Origin: Brucella pecoris
GTDB taxonomy: Bacteria > Pseudomonadota > Alphaproteobacteria > Rhizobiales > Rhizobiaceae
Direction of reading: 5' to 3'
Length of the DNA: 64,000 nucleotides
Assembly (NCBI RefSeq): GCF_006376675.1
Contig: NZ_VEWK01000004.1
Location: forward strand, 186,001 to 250,000
Shown: in pieces, positions 1 through 8,657 of the stretch
How positions within the stretch are numbered: position 1 is the stretch's first letter
How the letters are laid out: each line of letters begins with the position of its first letter
Position numbers and translations under genes: made by a program
The notes under the pieces: model-generated
What the model was told of the DNA's origin: nothing
Seen by the model: only the letters and a program-made list of their open reading frames with translations
Databases searched by the model: none

Positions 1-1468
1 AGCGCGGATCGAGAATGGACGTATCCACGCCCGGTACTTCGACCGGTACCGCGAAGCCGAAATTCGGATCGATGCGGAATTCGGCTTCGTTCAGCGAGCC
101 GTCGAGTGCGGCTGCGAGCAGAGCGCGGGTTGCCTTGATCGGCATACGCTTGCCAACGCCGTAAGCGCCGCCGGTCCAGCCGGTATTGACTAGCCAGCAA
201 TCGACTTTGTGCTCGGCGATCAGCTTGCGCAGAAGATTGCCGTATTCCGAAGGGTGGCGCGGCATGAACGGCGCGCCGAAGCAGGTCGAGAAGGTGGCTT
301 CCGGTTCCGTTACGCCCTTTTCGGTACCGGCGACCTTGGCCGTGTAGCCGGACAGGAAGTGGTACATGGCCTGTGCAGGTGTCAGCTTGGCAATCGGAGG
401 CATCACGCCGAAGGCATCGGCGGTGAGCATGATGATGTTCTTCGGCTGACCGCCCTTGCCCGTCTTCGAAGCGTTGGGAATGAAGTCGAGCGGATAGGCG
501 CAACGGGTGTTTTCGGTCAGTGAGCCGTCGTCGAAATCCGGCTGGCGGTGTTCGTCGAGAACGACATTTTCCAGAACCGTGCCGAAACGCTGCGTGGTCG
601 CATAGATTTCCGGTTCCGCTTCGGCGGACAGACGGATGGTCTTGGCATAGCAGCCGCCTTCAAAGTTGAAGATGCCGTGTTCGCCCCAACCGTGTTCGTC
701 ATCGCCGATCAACGTGCGGGTCGGGTCGGCGGACAGCGTGGTCTTGCCGGTGCCGGACAGGCCGAAGAAGACGGCGGTGTCGCCGTTCGGGCCTTCATTG
801 GCCGAGCAATGCATCGGCATCACGCCCTTGGCAGGCAGGAGGTAATTGAGCGCCGTGAAGACAGACTTCTTCATTTCACCGGCATAGGAGGTGCCGCCGA
901 TCAGCACGATCTTGCGGGTCAGGTCGACCGCAATCACCGTTTCGGTGCGCACGCCATAGCGTTCCGGATCGGCCTTGAAGGACGGCAGGTCGATGATCGT
1001 CATTTCCGGCACGTAGGAAGCAAGCGCTTCCTGCTCCGGACGGATCAAAAGATTGCGGATGAACAGCGAATGCCATGCATATTCCGTGATGATGCGGGCA
1101 TTGATCTTGTTGTCGGTATCGGCGCCGCCGATCAGATCCTGAACAAAAAGCTCCTTGCCCTTCGCGTGTTCGATGAAATCGGCATAGAGAAGCTCGAAGG
1201 CTTCCGGCGTCATCGGCTTATTGTTGTCCCACCAGACGTGATCTTCGGTGTTTGCATCGCGCACGACGAATTTGTCTTTCGGCGAGCGGCCCGTATGCTG
1301 GCCGGTGCGTGCGACAAGCGCACCTTGCGCCGACAGTTCGGCTTCGCCCCGGCGGACGGTTTCCTCATAAAGGCGCGCTGGCCCGAGGTTGTAAAAGACT
1401 GCGGAGAGTTCCTTCAGTCCTGAAGTGGCAATGGAAGCGGCCGTGTTGTGAATGCCGGTCTCTCTCAT
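1..1468 (-). CDS. pckA: Phosphoenolpyruvate carboxykinase (ATP), 3' end cut by window edge
   Basis: Converts oxaloacetate and ATP to phosphoenolpyruvate, CO2 and ADP, the first committed step of gluconeogenesis in the cytoplasm. The minus strand from the ATG at 1468 reads [20 protein letters not shown] and runs open to base 1, about 489 codons; the family is about 530-540 residues, so roughly the last 45-50 are outside the window. The nucleotide-binding P-loop [11 protein letters not shown] is encoded around 735-770. It is transcribed away from bvrR across a 426-bp gap holding both promoters. In alphaproteobacteria pckA commonly sits beside chvI/chvG and has been linked to that system; direct control here is inferred. 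Identity is secure. Confidence 0.96.
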   Translation of the reverse strand, partial: MRETGIHNTAASIATSGLKELSAVFYNLGPARLYEETVRRGEAELSAQGALVARTGQHTGRSPKDKFVVRDANTEDHVWWDNNKPMTPEAFELLYADFIEHAKGKELFVQDLIGGADTDNKINARIITEYAWHSLFIRNLLIRPEQEALASYVPEMTIIDLPSFKADPERYGVRTETVIAVDLTRKIVLIGGTSYAGEMKKSVFTALNYLLPAKGVMPMHCSANEGPNGDTAVFFGLSGTGKTTLSADPTRTLIGDDEHGWGEHGIFNFEGGCYAKTIRLSAEAEPEIYATTQRFGTVLENVVLDEHRQPDFDDGSLTENTRCAYPLDFIPNASKTGKGGQPKNIIMLTADAFGVMPPIAKLTPAQAMYHFLSGYTAKVAGTEKGVTEPEATFSTCFGAPFMPRHPSEYGNLLRKLIAEHKVDCWLVNTGWTGGAYGVGKRMPIKATRALLAAALDGSLNEAEFRIDPNFGFAVPVEVPGVDTSILDPR

Positions 1469-1894
1469 GATGTCTCCGCCATATGGTTTGACAATTAATC
1501 GGTCTCTTTTCACGCCCACCAGATGGATCGCGAAACAGGGGATGGCAGTCAGAAACAGATTAATCGTGGCAATTCAAATATTTAATCGATTTAAAATTTT
1601 TGAATTTTTTTTAAATCGTTTAATCTATGTGTTATGCGCTGTGAGATTCGGGGAAAGACGGTAGGGGCGGCACTAAGCCCGGTATTAACCAAAGCGCGAT
1701 TCGGTGCGCGCGGTTTCACGGCTTCTTCCAGCCTTGCCACATTTTGTACCTAATTTGTACTGCACAAGCAGGCACATTATAATAGTATCGATGTGTAATC
1801 AGGCGCTCGATTGACAGCCTGCCTGCCTTTTGGCGGCTGAGCGACGTCACCAGCCGGAGATTCCGGTTGGCTTAGTTGAAGGAGAAAGGTTCGC
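1469..1894. promoter_or_regulatory. Divergent pckA/bvrR control region
   Basis: 426 bp without a credible gene. The pckA-proximal half holds an A/T-rich tract (about 1570-1625) with a perfect 10-bp inverted repeat, CGATTTAAAA at 1587-1596 and TTTTAAATCG at 1609-1618. The bvrR-proximal half holds a good sigma-70-like promoter and two 11-bp direct repeats, listed separately. Short reading frames here lack ribosome sites and family resemblance. Confidence 0.7.
1743..1783 (+). promoter_or_regulatory. Predicted bvrR promoter with 11-bp direct repeats over the -35
   Basis: A -35-like TTGTAC at 1755-1760 and a perfect TATAAT at 1778-1783 are separated by 17 bp, about 110 bp before the bvrR ATG. TTTGTAC occurs twice, at 1743-1749 and 1754-1760, exactly 11 bp apart. 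This is the usual spacing of half-sites for OmpR/PhoB-class regulators such as BvrR itself, so autoregulation is a reasonable inference. Confidence 0.5.
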
Positions 1895-2614
1895 ATGAAG
1901 GAAGCCTCGGCAACGCAGACAATTGCGCTGGTCGACGACGACCGCAACATCCTGACCTCCGTGTCCATTGCGCTGGAATCGGAAGGCTATCGGGTCGAAA
2001 CCTACACCGATGGCGCGTCCGCGCTGGATGGTCTGATGGCGCGCCCGCCCAATCTTGCGATCTTCGATATCAAGATGCCGCGCATGGACGGTATGGAACT
2101 TCTGCGCCGTCTGCGCCAGAAATCCGACCTCCCCGTCATCTTCCTCACCTCCAAGGACGACGAAATCGACGAGCTTTTCGGCCTCAAGATGGGCGCGGAC
2201 GATTTCATCACCAAGCCGTTCTCGCAGCGTCTTCTGGTCGAACGCGTCAAAGCGGTTCTTCGCCGGGTTGCTGCACGCGATGGCACGGCAAAGCCGACCG
2301 GACAGCAGGCAAAATCACTTGAGCGCGGCCAGCTTGTCATGGATCAGGAGCGCCACACCTGCACCTGGAAGGGCGAACCGGTCACGCTGACCGTCACCGA
2401 ATTCCTGATCCTTCATTCGCTGGCACAGCGTCCGGGCGTCGTGAAAAGCCGTGACGCCCTGATGGATGCGGCCTATGATGAGCAGGTCTATGTGGATGAC
2501 CGTACCATCGATAGCCATATCAAGCGCCTGCGCAAGAAGTTCAAGGCGGTTGACGACGATTTCGAAATGATCGAAACGCTCTATGGCGTCGGCTATCGCT
2601 TCCGCGAGGCCTGA
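1895..2614 (+). CDS. bvrR: Two-component response regulator BvrR/ChvI (OmpR family)
   Basis: DNA-binding response regulator of the BvrR/BvrS (ChvI/ChvG) envelope-stress and host-interaction system. The receiver domain spans about residues 9-122, with acidic residues D14-D16 and phosphoacceptor D58 in [12 protein letters not shown]; the conserved lysine lies in the FITKPFSQ segment. A winged-helix output domain of the OmpR type fills about residues 145-237 ([23 protein letters not shown]). Length is 239 residues, normal for ChvI. The start at 1895 follows GGAGAAAGGT; an upstream start at 1876 in another frame gives no known protein. The kinase gene follows 67 bp downstream. Family regulation of outer-membrane and periplasmic genes is established knowledge. 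Confidence 0.95.
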   Translation: MKEASATQTIALVDDDRNILTSVSIALESEGYRVETYTDGASALDGLMARPPNLAIFDIKMPRMDGMELLRRLRQKSDLPVIFLTSKDDEIDELFGLKMGADDFITKPFSQRLLVERVKAVLRRVAARDGTAKPTGQQAKSLERGQLVMDQERHTCTWKGEPVTLTVTEFLILHSLAQRPGVVKSRDALMDAAYDEQVYVDDRTIDSHIKRLRKKFKAVDDDFEMIETLYGVGYRFREA

Positions 2615-2681
2615 TCGGTAAAATTTACAATGCCGGGTGCGATATCCCGGCATTGGTCCAATGTGAGTAAACAGAAGCGAG

Positions 2682-4499
2682 ATGGTCGCAGAAACCCGGA
2701 ACGATGGCCTTGTCGGCCAGAAATCGGATTTGCGCGAACGCAGGGCCCGGCGGCAGCGCTCGGTGTTCTGGCGTCGCTTCTTCGCGCCCCTGCGCAAGTT
2801 TCTCGGCCAGTATCTGTTCTCGAGCCTGACGCGCCGTATCCTGTTTCTCAATCTGGCGGCGCTGGCGGTTCTTGTTTCCGGCATTCTTTACATGAATCAG
2901 TTCCGTGAGGGGCTGATCGACGCGAAGATCGAAAGCCTGCTCACCCAGGGCAAGATTATCGCGGGCGCCATCTCGGCTTCGGCGACCATCGACACCAATT
3001 CACTGATGATCGATCCGGAAAAGCTTCTGGAGCTGCAGGCAGGGCAAAGTCTGACGCCCTCACCGGATTCGCCCGACAATTGGGAGTTTCCGATCAATCC
3101 GGAAAAGGTTTCTCCGCTGCTGCGCCGGTTGATTTCGCCGACGAGTACGCGGGCGCGCATCTATGATCGCTACGCCAATATGCTGCTCGATTCACGCGCA
3201 CTCTATTCGCCAAGCTTTCCTTCGGCCGGGCCTGTGCTTCGCTACGACCTGCCCCCCATCGAGGAAGAGACCCCAACGCTCTGGGAGCGGGCGGGAACAT
3301 GGATCTCGCGCCTGTTCTACGGTGGAGGGCTGCCGGTCTATCAGGAACAGCCGGGCGGCAACGGCCTCGCCTATCCGGAAATCGTCAAGGCGCTGGCCGG
3401 TTCACCGCAAACGGCGCAGCGGCGCAATGAAAAGGGCGAACTGGTTGTCTCGGTGGCCGTCCCGATCCAGCGTTCCCGCGCAATATTGGGTGTGCTTCTG
3501 CTATCGACCGAAGGCGATGACATCGACAAGATCGTGCAAGCCGAACGCATGGCGGTCTTCCGCGTGTTCGGCGTCGTGTCGCTGGTCATGGTCATCCTGT
3601 CGCTTTTCCTCGCATCGACGATTGCAAGTCCGTTGCGCAAGCTTTCCGCCGCCGCAGACCGTGTTCGCCATGGTGTGAAAAGCCGTGTGGAAATCCCCGA
3701 CTTTTCCGAACGTCAGGATGAAGTCGGCCACCTTTCCACGTCGATCCGCGAGATGACCGATTCGCTCTATACCCGCATCGAGGCCATCGAGAGCTTTGCC
3801 GCCGATGTCAGTCACGAGTTGAAAAACCCCCTCACCTCGCTGCGCAGTGCGGTCGAAACGCTGCCGCTCGCCAAGAGCGAAGAATCGCGCAAACGTCTTC
3901 TCGACGTCATTCAGCATGACGTTCGTCGTCTTGACCGCCTCATCACCGATATTTCCGACGCTTCGCGCCTTGATGCAGAACTTGCGCGCGAATATATCGA
4001 TCGCGTTGACATGAAGACGCTTCTGACCAGTCTCGTGATGGCAGCGCGTGAAGTGCGCCGCAATAAGGTCGGGACGGAAATCGTCTTCAATACCGGCAAA
4101 CTGCCTGCTGGAAAGAAGGGTTTCTTTGTCGCCGGTCACGATCTGCGTCTTGGTCAGGTGGTGAGCAATCTGATTGAAAATGCACGTTCTTTTGTGCCCG
4201 ATGATACCGGGCGCATCGTCGTGACGCTGAGTGGTGAAGGCAGCCGGTTGCGTGTGCTTGTCGAGGACAACGGTCCGGGCATTCCGATCGAGAATATCGA
4301 ACGTATCTTCGAACGCTTCTATACGGATCGTCCGGCTTCGGAGGCTTTCGGTCAGAATTCCGGCCTCGGCCTTTCGATCAGCCGCCAGATCATCGAGGCT
4401 CACGGTGGCACGCTGACTGCCGAAAACATCGTCGATCCGGTAAGGCCCAATCAGTTCAAGGGCGCACGGTTCATCGTCGACCTACCTGCAAGCGCATGA
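2682..4499 (+). CDS. bvrS: Sensor histidine kinase BvrS/ChvG
   Basis: Membrane sensor kinase partner of BvrR. The N-terminal cytoplasmic tail is basic, followed by one transmembrane segment near residues 50-72, a periplasmic sensing domain to about residue 285, a second transmembrane segment (FRVFGVVSLVMVILSLFLAS), a HAMP linker (PLRKLSAAADRVR), the H-box DVSHELKNPL with phosphoacceptor H378, and a HATPase domain with N box (SNLIENA), G1 (VEDNGPGIP) and G2 (GLGLSIS). Length of 605 residues fits ChvG. Its stop overlaps the hprK start by 4 bp (ATGA), so sensor and HPr kinase are probably translationally coupled. In this family an acidic or host-like signal is sensed; the ligand cannot be read from sequence. 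Confidence 0.95.
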   Translation: MVAETRNDGLVGQKSDLRERRARRQRSVFWRRFFAPLRKFLGQYLFSSLTRRILFLNLAALAVLVSGILYMNQFREGLIDAKIESLLTQGKIIAGAISASATIDTNSLMIDPEKLLELQAGQSLTPSPDSPDNWEFPINPEKVSPLLRRLISPTSTRARIYDRYANMLLDSRALYSPSFPSAGPVLRYDLPPIEEETPTLWERAGTWISRLFYGGGLPVYQEQPGGNGLAYPEIVKALAGSPQTAQRRNEKGELVVSVAVPIQRSRAILGVLLLSTEGDDIDKIVQAERMAVFRVFGVVSLVMVILSLFLASTIASPLRKLSAAADRVRHGVKSRVEIPDFSERQDEVGHLSTSIREMTDSLYTRIEAIESFAADVSHELKNPLTSLRSAVETLPLAKSEESRKRLLDVIQHDVRRLDRLITDISDASRLDAELAREYIDRVDMKTLLTSLVMAAREVRRNKVGTEIVFNTGKLPAGKKGFFVAGHDLRLGQVVSNLIENARSFVPDDTGRIVVTLSGEGSRLRVLVEDNGPGIPIENIERIFERFYTDRPASEAFGQNSGLGLSISRQIIEAHGGTLTAENIVDPVRPNQFKGARFIVDLPASA

Positions 4500-4978
4500 C
4501 ACCTGAAGAGGAAAAAAGCGGACTTCACGCAACGACGCTTCAGGTTCGCGGTCGCGGTGTCATGATCATGGGGCGTTCGGGCGCGGGCAAGACCGAACTT
4601 GCGTTGACACTTGTGGAAAGGGCCCTTCTTCGCGGCGAAGCTGCTTCGCTGGTCGCGGACGACCGCACATTGCTTCATGTGAAAAGCGGCACGCTGATCG
4701 CCAGTGTTCCGGCAGTTCTTGCAGGCGGCGTGGAGATTCGCGGCGCCGGGCTTTTCAAGGTGGCTTTTGCTGCGGCGACGCCACTCTATCTCGTCGTCCG
4801 GCTTGTGGATCGTGATGAGGCTGAACGCTATCCGAGCGGCGAAACATGGGATTTCGAGGGTGTTTCACTCCCCCGGCTTCTTTTGCCGGCTTTGTCTTCG
4901 AATGGCGATTCCAACGCGCTTTCGCGGGCGATTGAGGCCACTTTGTTCTATGATAGATGGTCCTCGAACGAAGGCTGA
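4496..4978 (+). CDS. hprK: HPr kinase/phosphorylase, short alphaproteobacterial form
   Basis: Phosphorylates the regulatory serine of HPr in the cytoplasm. The protein has 160 residues against about 310 in Firmicutes; the N-terminal domain is missing and only the catalytic core remains, the usual form in Rhizobiales. The P-loop GRSGAGKT is at residues 26-33 and the downstream acidic pair is in LVADDRTLL. It overlaps bvrS by 4 bp and precedes the EIIA and HPr genes, so this block feeds a regulatory PTS with no sugar permease in view. Because the core lacks parts used for phosphorylase activity in Gram-positive enzymes, kinase-only or altered activity is possible (inference). Confidence 0.93.
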   Translation: MTPEEEKSGLHATTLQVRGRGVMIMGRSGAGKTELALTLVERALLRGEAASLVADDRTLLHVKSGTLIASVPAVLAGGVEIRGAGLFKVAFAAATPLYLVVRLVDRDEAERYPSGETWDFEGVSLPRLLLPALSSNGDSNALSRAIEATLFYDRWSSNEG

Positions 4979-5182
4979 AACGAGCTTCGTTACGAATCGA
5001 TTAACTTCTCGCAGCACTGCGGCATTTTGCTTTTTTCATGGCAGCGTGGGAATTTTTCACTTGCTATCAAGATTTGCGCTGCCAAGATGCACAACTCGCC
5101 GGTGCTTTTTCGGCGTGGTTTCAGTGCCATCTGACACTCTGGCGGGGTGATGCGGCGGGCACGCGACGGGAGCTTTTATAGT

Positions 5183-5584
5183 ATGATCGGACTCGTGCTT
5201 GTCACGCACGGAAGATTGGCCGAAGAGTTTTTGCATGCTGTTGAGCATGTAGTCGGGCCGCAAGACAATTTCGAGACCGTTTGCATCGGTGCCGAAGACG
5301 ATATGGAACAGCGTCGGCGGGATATCGTTGATGCGGTGGAGCGCGCCGATAATGGCAGCGGGGTCATCATTCTGACCGATATGTTCGGCGGTACGCCGTC
5401 CAATCTCGCCATCTCCGTCATGAAGGAAGGCAAGGTCGAAGTCATCGCAGGTGTCAATCTGCCGATGCTTATCAAGCTGTCTAGCGTCCGCATCGGGGGC
5501 GACATCAAGACAGCCCTGCGTGAGGCGCAGGATGCGGGGCGCAAATATATCAATGTTGCGAGCCAGGTCCTGACAGGAAAGTAA
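5183..5584 (+). CDS. PTS system EIIA component, mannose family (regulatory PTS)
   Basis: Small cytoplasmic phosphocarrier of the PTS fructose/mannose IIA family. From the ATG at 5183 it reads MIGLVLVTHGRLAEEF, with phosphorylated histidine at residue 9. The body matches the EIIA(Man) fold (IILTDMFGGTPSNLAIS). Length is 133 residues. I reject the upstream in-frame start at 5147 because GGGAGC lies 10 bases before 5183 and homologs begin MIGL. The HPr gene follows after 3 bp. With no EIIB/EIIC here the protein probably acts in regulation rather than sugar import. Confidence 0.92.
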   Translation: MIGLVLVTHGRLAEEFLHAVEHVVGPQDNFETVCIGAEDDMEQRRRDIVDAVERADNGSGVIILTDMFGGTPSNLAISVMKEGKVEVIAGVNLPMLIKLSSVRIGGDIKTALREAQDAGRKYINVASQVLTGK

Positions 5585-5587
5585 TTC

Positions 5588-5902
5588 ATGTACTCCAGCG
5601 TGCCCGTCACCGGTGAATACGAACCCGAAACCGCAGTTTCCCGATCCTTCGAGATCGTCAACAAGCGCGGACTTCACGCCCGCGCTTCGGCGAAGTTCGT
5701 GCAACTGGTTGATGGTTACAATGCGCATGTCCGTGTCAGCAAGGACGGCATGACTGTTGGCGGCACGTCGATCATGGGCCTGATGATGCTCGCTGCATCG
5801 CCGGGTTGCTGCATCGACGTCAGCGCTTCGGGTGAACAGGCGGGCGCGGTACTTGATGCACTCCAGACGCTCATCGCAGACAAATTCGGCGAAGAATGCT
5901 GA
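5588..5902 (+). CDS. ptsH: Phosphocarrier protein HPr
   Basis: Histidine phosphocarrier between EI and EIIA in the regulatory PTS. The protein has 104 residues, about 15-20 more than typical HPr at the N terminus. The active histidine is H30 in NKRGLHARASAKF, and the serine targeted by HPr kinase is S61 in GGTSIMGLMML. The presence of S61 next to hprK supports a working Ser-phosphorylation loop. Its stop overlaps the start of the following racemase-like gene by 7 bp, indicating translational coupling. Confidence 0.93.
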   Translation: MYSSVPVTGEYEPETAVSRSFEIVNKRGLHARASAKFVQLVDGYNAHVRVSKDGMTVGGTSIMGLMMLAASPGCCIDVSASGEQAGAVLDALQTLIADKFGEEC

Positions 5903-6750
5903 ACAATAAGACCACCGTGGCTGATCTCAACGATCCGGTGGCCGTTTTCGATGCGGGCATCGGCAGTTACGCTCTGGTTGAGCTGATCAGGCACAGCCAG
6001 CCGCAACGCGACATCATCTATTTTGCTGATCGGGCCAATTTCCCCTACGGCGCCAAAAGTCGTGACCAGTTGCTTTCCATCATGCGCCGCACGATCCATT
6101 GTCTGACGAGCCTGGGTGCTCAAACGGTCGTGCTTGCTTCCAATGCGCCCTCCGTCATGGTCCTCGACACGTTGAAGGACGATTTCGCGATACCGGTTTA
6201 TGGCGTGGCGCCGCCGGTTCGCGCTGCACTTACGGCAAGCCGCAGCCAAAAGATCGCCGTTATGGGCGTACGCTCGATGATCGAGAGCGAAGAGCTTACA
6301 CGTTTTATTCGGAGCCAGACGGATCGTCCGGAAGACGTGGCTCTCATCAATGCGTCGGCAATGGTGGAACTGGTTGAAAACGGAGCTTTTCTTCTGCAAC
6401 CGCTTGAGACTGCGCAAAAGGTCGCTGCATTTTGTGATGATATTGCTGAGCGCCACCCTCTCACAGACGCGCTGACACTTTCCAGCACCCACCTGCCGTG
6501 GCTCAGATCATTTTTTGAAGCAGCACGTCCAGAATGGCAGTTTTTCGACCCGGCAGACGACGTGATCGCTGCGCTTCCGCAACCGAAGGGCGGCGTCGGT
6601 CGCACGGTTGCCCTTGTGACGGAAAGTGAAACCTATTCTGTGGCCGAATTCCGCCGTATGCTCGAAATATTGCAGATCGATCTTCCTTTGACAGTCGTCA
6701 ATCCCATATCTGGCCCATATCCCGCGAACCTGCCTGATATGCACGTATAA
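5896..6750 (+). CDS. Aspartate/glutamate racemase-fold protein lacking both catalytic cysteines
   Basis: A 284-residue protein aligned by motif with glutamate racemase (MurI): VFDAGIGSYALVELI matches the N-terminal DSGxGG loop, YFADRANFPYGAKSR matches the family block around GDxxxxPYG, and the two catalytic motifs are recognisable. However, the ACNTA motif is ASNAP (S82) and GCTHYP is SSTHLP (S197), so both acid/base cysteines are serine, and the DSG loop is DAG. Normal proton-abstraction racemase chemistry is therefore unlikely. The gene starts inside the HPr stop, as last gene of the PTS block, so a regulatory or binding role is plausible (inference). The true murI is presumably elsewhere. 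Confidence 0.75.
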   Translation: MLNNKTTVADLNDPVAVFDAGIGSYALVELIRHSQPQRDIIYFADRANFPYGAKSRDQLLSIMRRTIHCLTSLGAQTVVLASNAPSVMVLDTLKDDFAIPVYGVAPPVRAALTASRSQKIAVMGVRSMIESEELTRFIRSQTDRPEDVALINASAMVELVENGAFLLQPLETAQKVAAFCDDIAERHPLTDALTLSSTHLPWLRSFFEAARPEWQFFDPADDVIAALPQPKGGVGRTVALVTESETYSVAEFRRMLEILQIDLPLTVVNPISGPYPANLPDMHV

Positions 6751-6808
6751 AGATTTCTTTATATTGCGTTGTGCTTCTGGCTGCGATCTGCTAGTCAAGG
6801 CGGCAGCC

Positions 6809-6839
6809 GGAGCGCTTTTCCCGCATGGAAAGCCGCTCC
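6809..6839 (+). other. Strong stem-loop in the ahcY leader
   Basis: GGAGCG (6809-6814) pairs with CGCTCC (6834-6839), and TTTCC (6817-6821) pairs with GGAAA (6827-6831), with a C.C mismatch and T.G wobble between and a 5-nt loop. No T tract follows, so it is not a typical terminator. It lies about 80 bp before the ahcY start and may be a leader structure. I could not fit it to the SAH riboswitch. Confidence 0.45.
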
Positions 6840-6920
6840 ACATTGGAATGCAATTCCGGTCGCTGATTACATCTTTGGCGAGCCGGAACACCCCTGAACT
6901 GCCTTTGATTGGAGCACGCG

Positions 6921-8321
6921 ATGACCGCAAGCCAAGATTTTGTCGTCAAGGATCTTAGCCTGGCCGATTGGGGCCGCAAGGAACTCGATATCGCAGAAAC
7001 CGAAATGCCTGGCCTGATGGCTGCCCGCGAGGAATTCGGCAAATCGCAGCCGCTGAAGGGCGCGCGCATTTCCGGATCGCTGCATATGACGATCCAGACT
7101 GCCGTTCTGATCGAAACGCTGCAGGCGCTCGGCGCACAAGTCCGCTGGGCCTCCTGCAACATTTTCTCGACGCAGGATCATGCCGCCGCCGCGATTGCCG
7201 CAACCGGCACGCCGGTTTTCGCCATCAAGGGCGAAACGCTTGAAGAATACTGGACCTATACCGACAAGATCTTCCAGTGGCCGGACGGCGAACCGTCCAA
7301 CATGATCCTTGACGATGGTGGTGACGCCACCATGTATATCCTCATCGGTGCACGCGCCGAAGCGGGCGAGGACGTTCTGTCGAACCCCGGTTCGGAAGAA
7401 GAGGAAGTCCTGTTCGCACAAATCAAGAAGCGCATGGCCGCAACGCCGGGCTTCTTCACGCGCCAGCGCGACGCCATCAAGGGCGTGACGGAAGAAACCA
7501 CCACGGGCGTCAACCGTCTTTACCAGTTGCAGAAGAAGGGACTCCTGCCCTTCCCCGCCATCAACGTCAATGACAGCGTCACCAAGTCGAAGTTCGACAA
7601 CAAATATGGCTGCAAGGAATCGCTCGTCGACGGTATTCGTCGCGGCACCGACGTCATGATGGCAGGCAAGGTTGCCGTCGTGTGCGGTTACGGCGATGTC
7701 GGCAAAGGCTCTGCCCAGTCGCTCGCCGGTGCAGGCGCCCGCGTGAAGGTGACAGAAGTCGATCCGATCTGCGCGCTTCAGGCTGCAATGGACGGTTTCG
7801 AGGTCGTGACCCTCGACGATGCCGCTTCCACCGCCGATATCATCGTGACCACGACCGGCAACAAGGACGTGATCACCATCGACCATATGCGCAAATTCAA
7901 GGATATGGCGATCGTCGGCAATATCGGTCACTTCGACAATGAAATTCAGGTGGCAGCACTTCGCAACCTGAAGTGGACCAATGTGAAGCCGCAGGTCGAT
8001 CTGATCGAGTTCCCGGACGGCAAGCGCATCATCCTGCTTTCTGAAGGTCGCCTGCTCAATCTGGGCAACGCGACGGGCCATCCGAGCTTCGTCATGTCGG
8101 CTTCGTTCACCAACCAGGTTTTGGGGCAGATCGAGCTGTTTACCCGTACCGACGCCTACAAGAATGAAGTCTATGTGCTGCCGAAACATCTCGACGAGAA
8201 GGTCGCGCGCCTGCATCTCGACAAGCTCGGCGCCAAGCTGACTGTGCTTTCCGAGGAACAGGCTGCCTATATCGGCGTCACTCCACAGGGGCCGTTCAAG
8301 TCGGAACACTACAGGTATTAA
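6921..8321 (+). CDS. ahcY: Adenosylhomocysteinase
   Basis: Hydrolyses S-adenosylhomocysteine to adenosine and homocysteine, clearing the product inhibitor of methyltransferases in the activated-methyl cycle. The protein has 466 residues, the bacterial long form. Visible blocks include [15 protein letters not shown] and [12 protein letters not shown] near the N terminus, [13 protein letters not shown] in the catalytic core, the NAD-binding [10 protein letters not shown], and the C-terminal KSEHYRY that closes the NAD site. ATG at 6921 follows GGAG by 6 bases; the in-frame TTG at 6909 is less likely. A strong terminator follows directly. Confidence 0.97.
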   Translation: MTASQDFVVKDLSLADWGRKELDIAETEMPGLMAAREEFGKSQPLKGARISGSLHMTIQTAVLIETLQALGAQVRWASCNIFSTQDHAAAAIAATGTPVFAIKGETLEEYWTYTDKIFQWPDGEPSNMILDDGGDATMYILIGARAEAGEDVLSNPGSEEEEVLFAQIKKRMAATPGFFTRQRDAIKGVTEETTTGVNRLYQLQKKGLLPFPAINVNDSVTKSKFDNKYGCKESLVDGIRRGTDVMMAGKVAVVCGYGDVGKGSAQSLAGAGARVKVTEVDPICALQAAMDGFEVVTLDDAASTADIIVTTTGNKDVITIDHMRKFKDMAIVGNIGHFDNEIQVAALRNLKWTNVKPQVDLIEFPDGKRIILLSEGRLLNLGNATGHPSFVMSASFTNQVLGQIELFTRTDAYKNEVYVLPKHLDEKVARLHLDKLGAKLTVLSEEQAAYIGVTPQGPFKSEHYRY

Positions 8322-8350
8322 CCATACATTAAGCATTGCACTACATGTTG

Positions 8351-8388
8351 AGACCGGGCGGTTGACAAACTGCCCGGTCTTTCTTTTT
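8351..8388 (+). terminator. Rho-independent terminator after ahcY
   Basis: AGACCGGGC (8351-8359) pairs with GCCCGGTCT (8372-8380), followed by TTCTTTTT. Confidence 0.85.
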
Positions 8389-8657
8389 GCGTGCAAGATG
8401 CTTCACGTGGATTCGCTGGAAGGGTATTGTGTAGGCGAATCAAGGTGTTTGAGCGGGTATTTGCGTTGTGCGTTTTTTGCCGGTTGTGGCGGGAAGCGAG
8501 AGGTGGATTCATCCCCTAAACACCTGAAAACGCGTTGACTATCGTGCACTGTGGCGGCGTGCGTATGGTCGGGCTTTGATGTGTATTGAAGTGTTTTAAT
8601 ACGGCCAGTCTGCCTTCATGGCGGTTTTCATGGCCGGGTGGCGGAGAAAAGGACAAC
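8389..8657. other. Intergenic region before divL
   Basis: About 270 bp between the ahcY terminator and the divL start. It must hold the divL promoter, but I see no convincing -35/-10 pair, operator or RNA structure. Short ORFs here lack ribosome sites and family features. Confidence 0.5.

Noticed and set aside
5896..6750. Naming the racemase-like gene murI
   Set aside because: Both catalytic cysteines are serine; a functional glutamate racemase cannot be claimed.
6751..6920. SAH riboswitch before ahcY
   Set aside because: The leader hairpin does not match the known SAH aptamer layout, and the conserved core is missing.
6867..8396. 509-residue antisense open frame across ahcY
   Set aside because: It is a shadow of a highly conserved gene and contains no family motif.
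8318..8512. 64-residue minus frame after ahcY
   Set aside because: It runs through the ahcY terminator and has no support.
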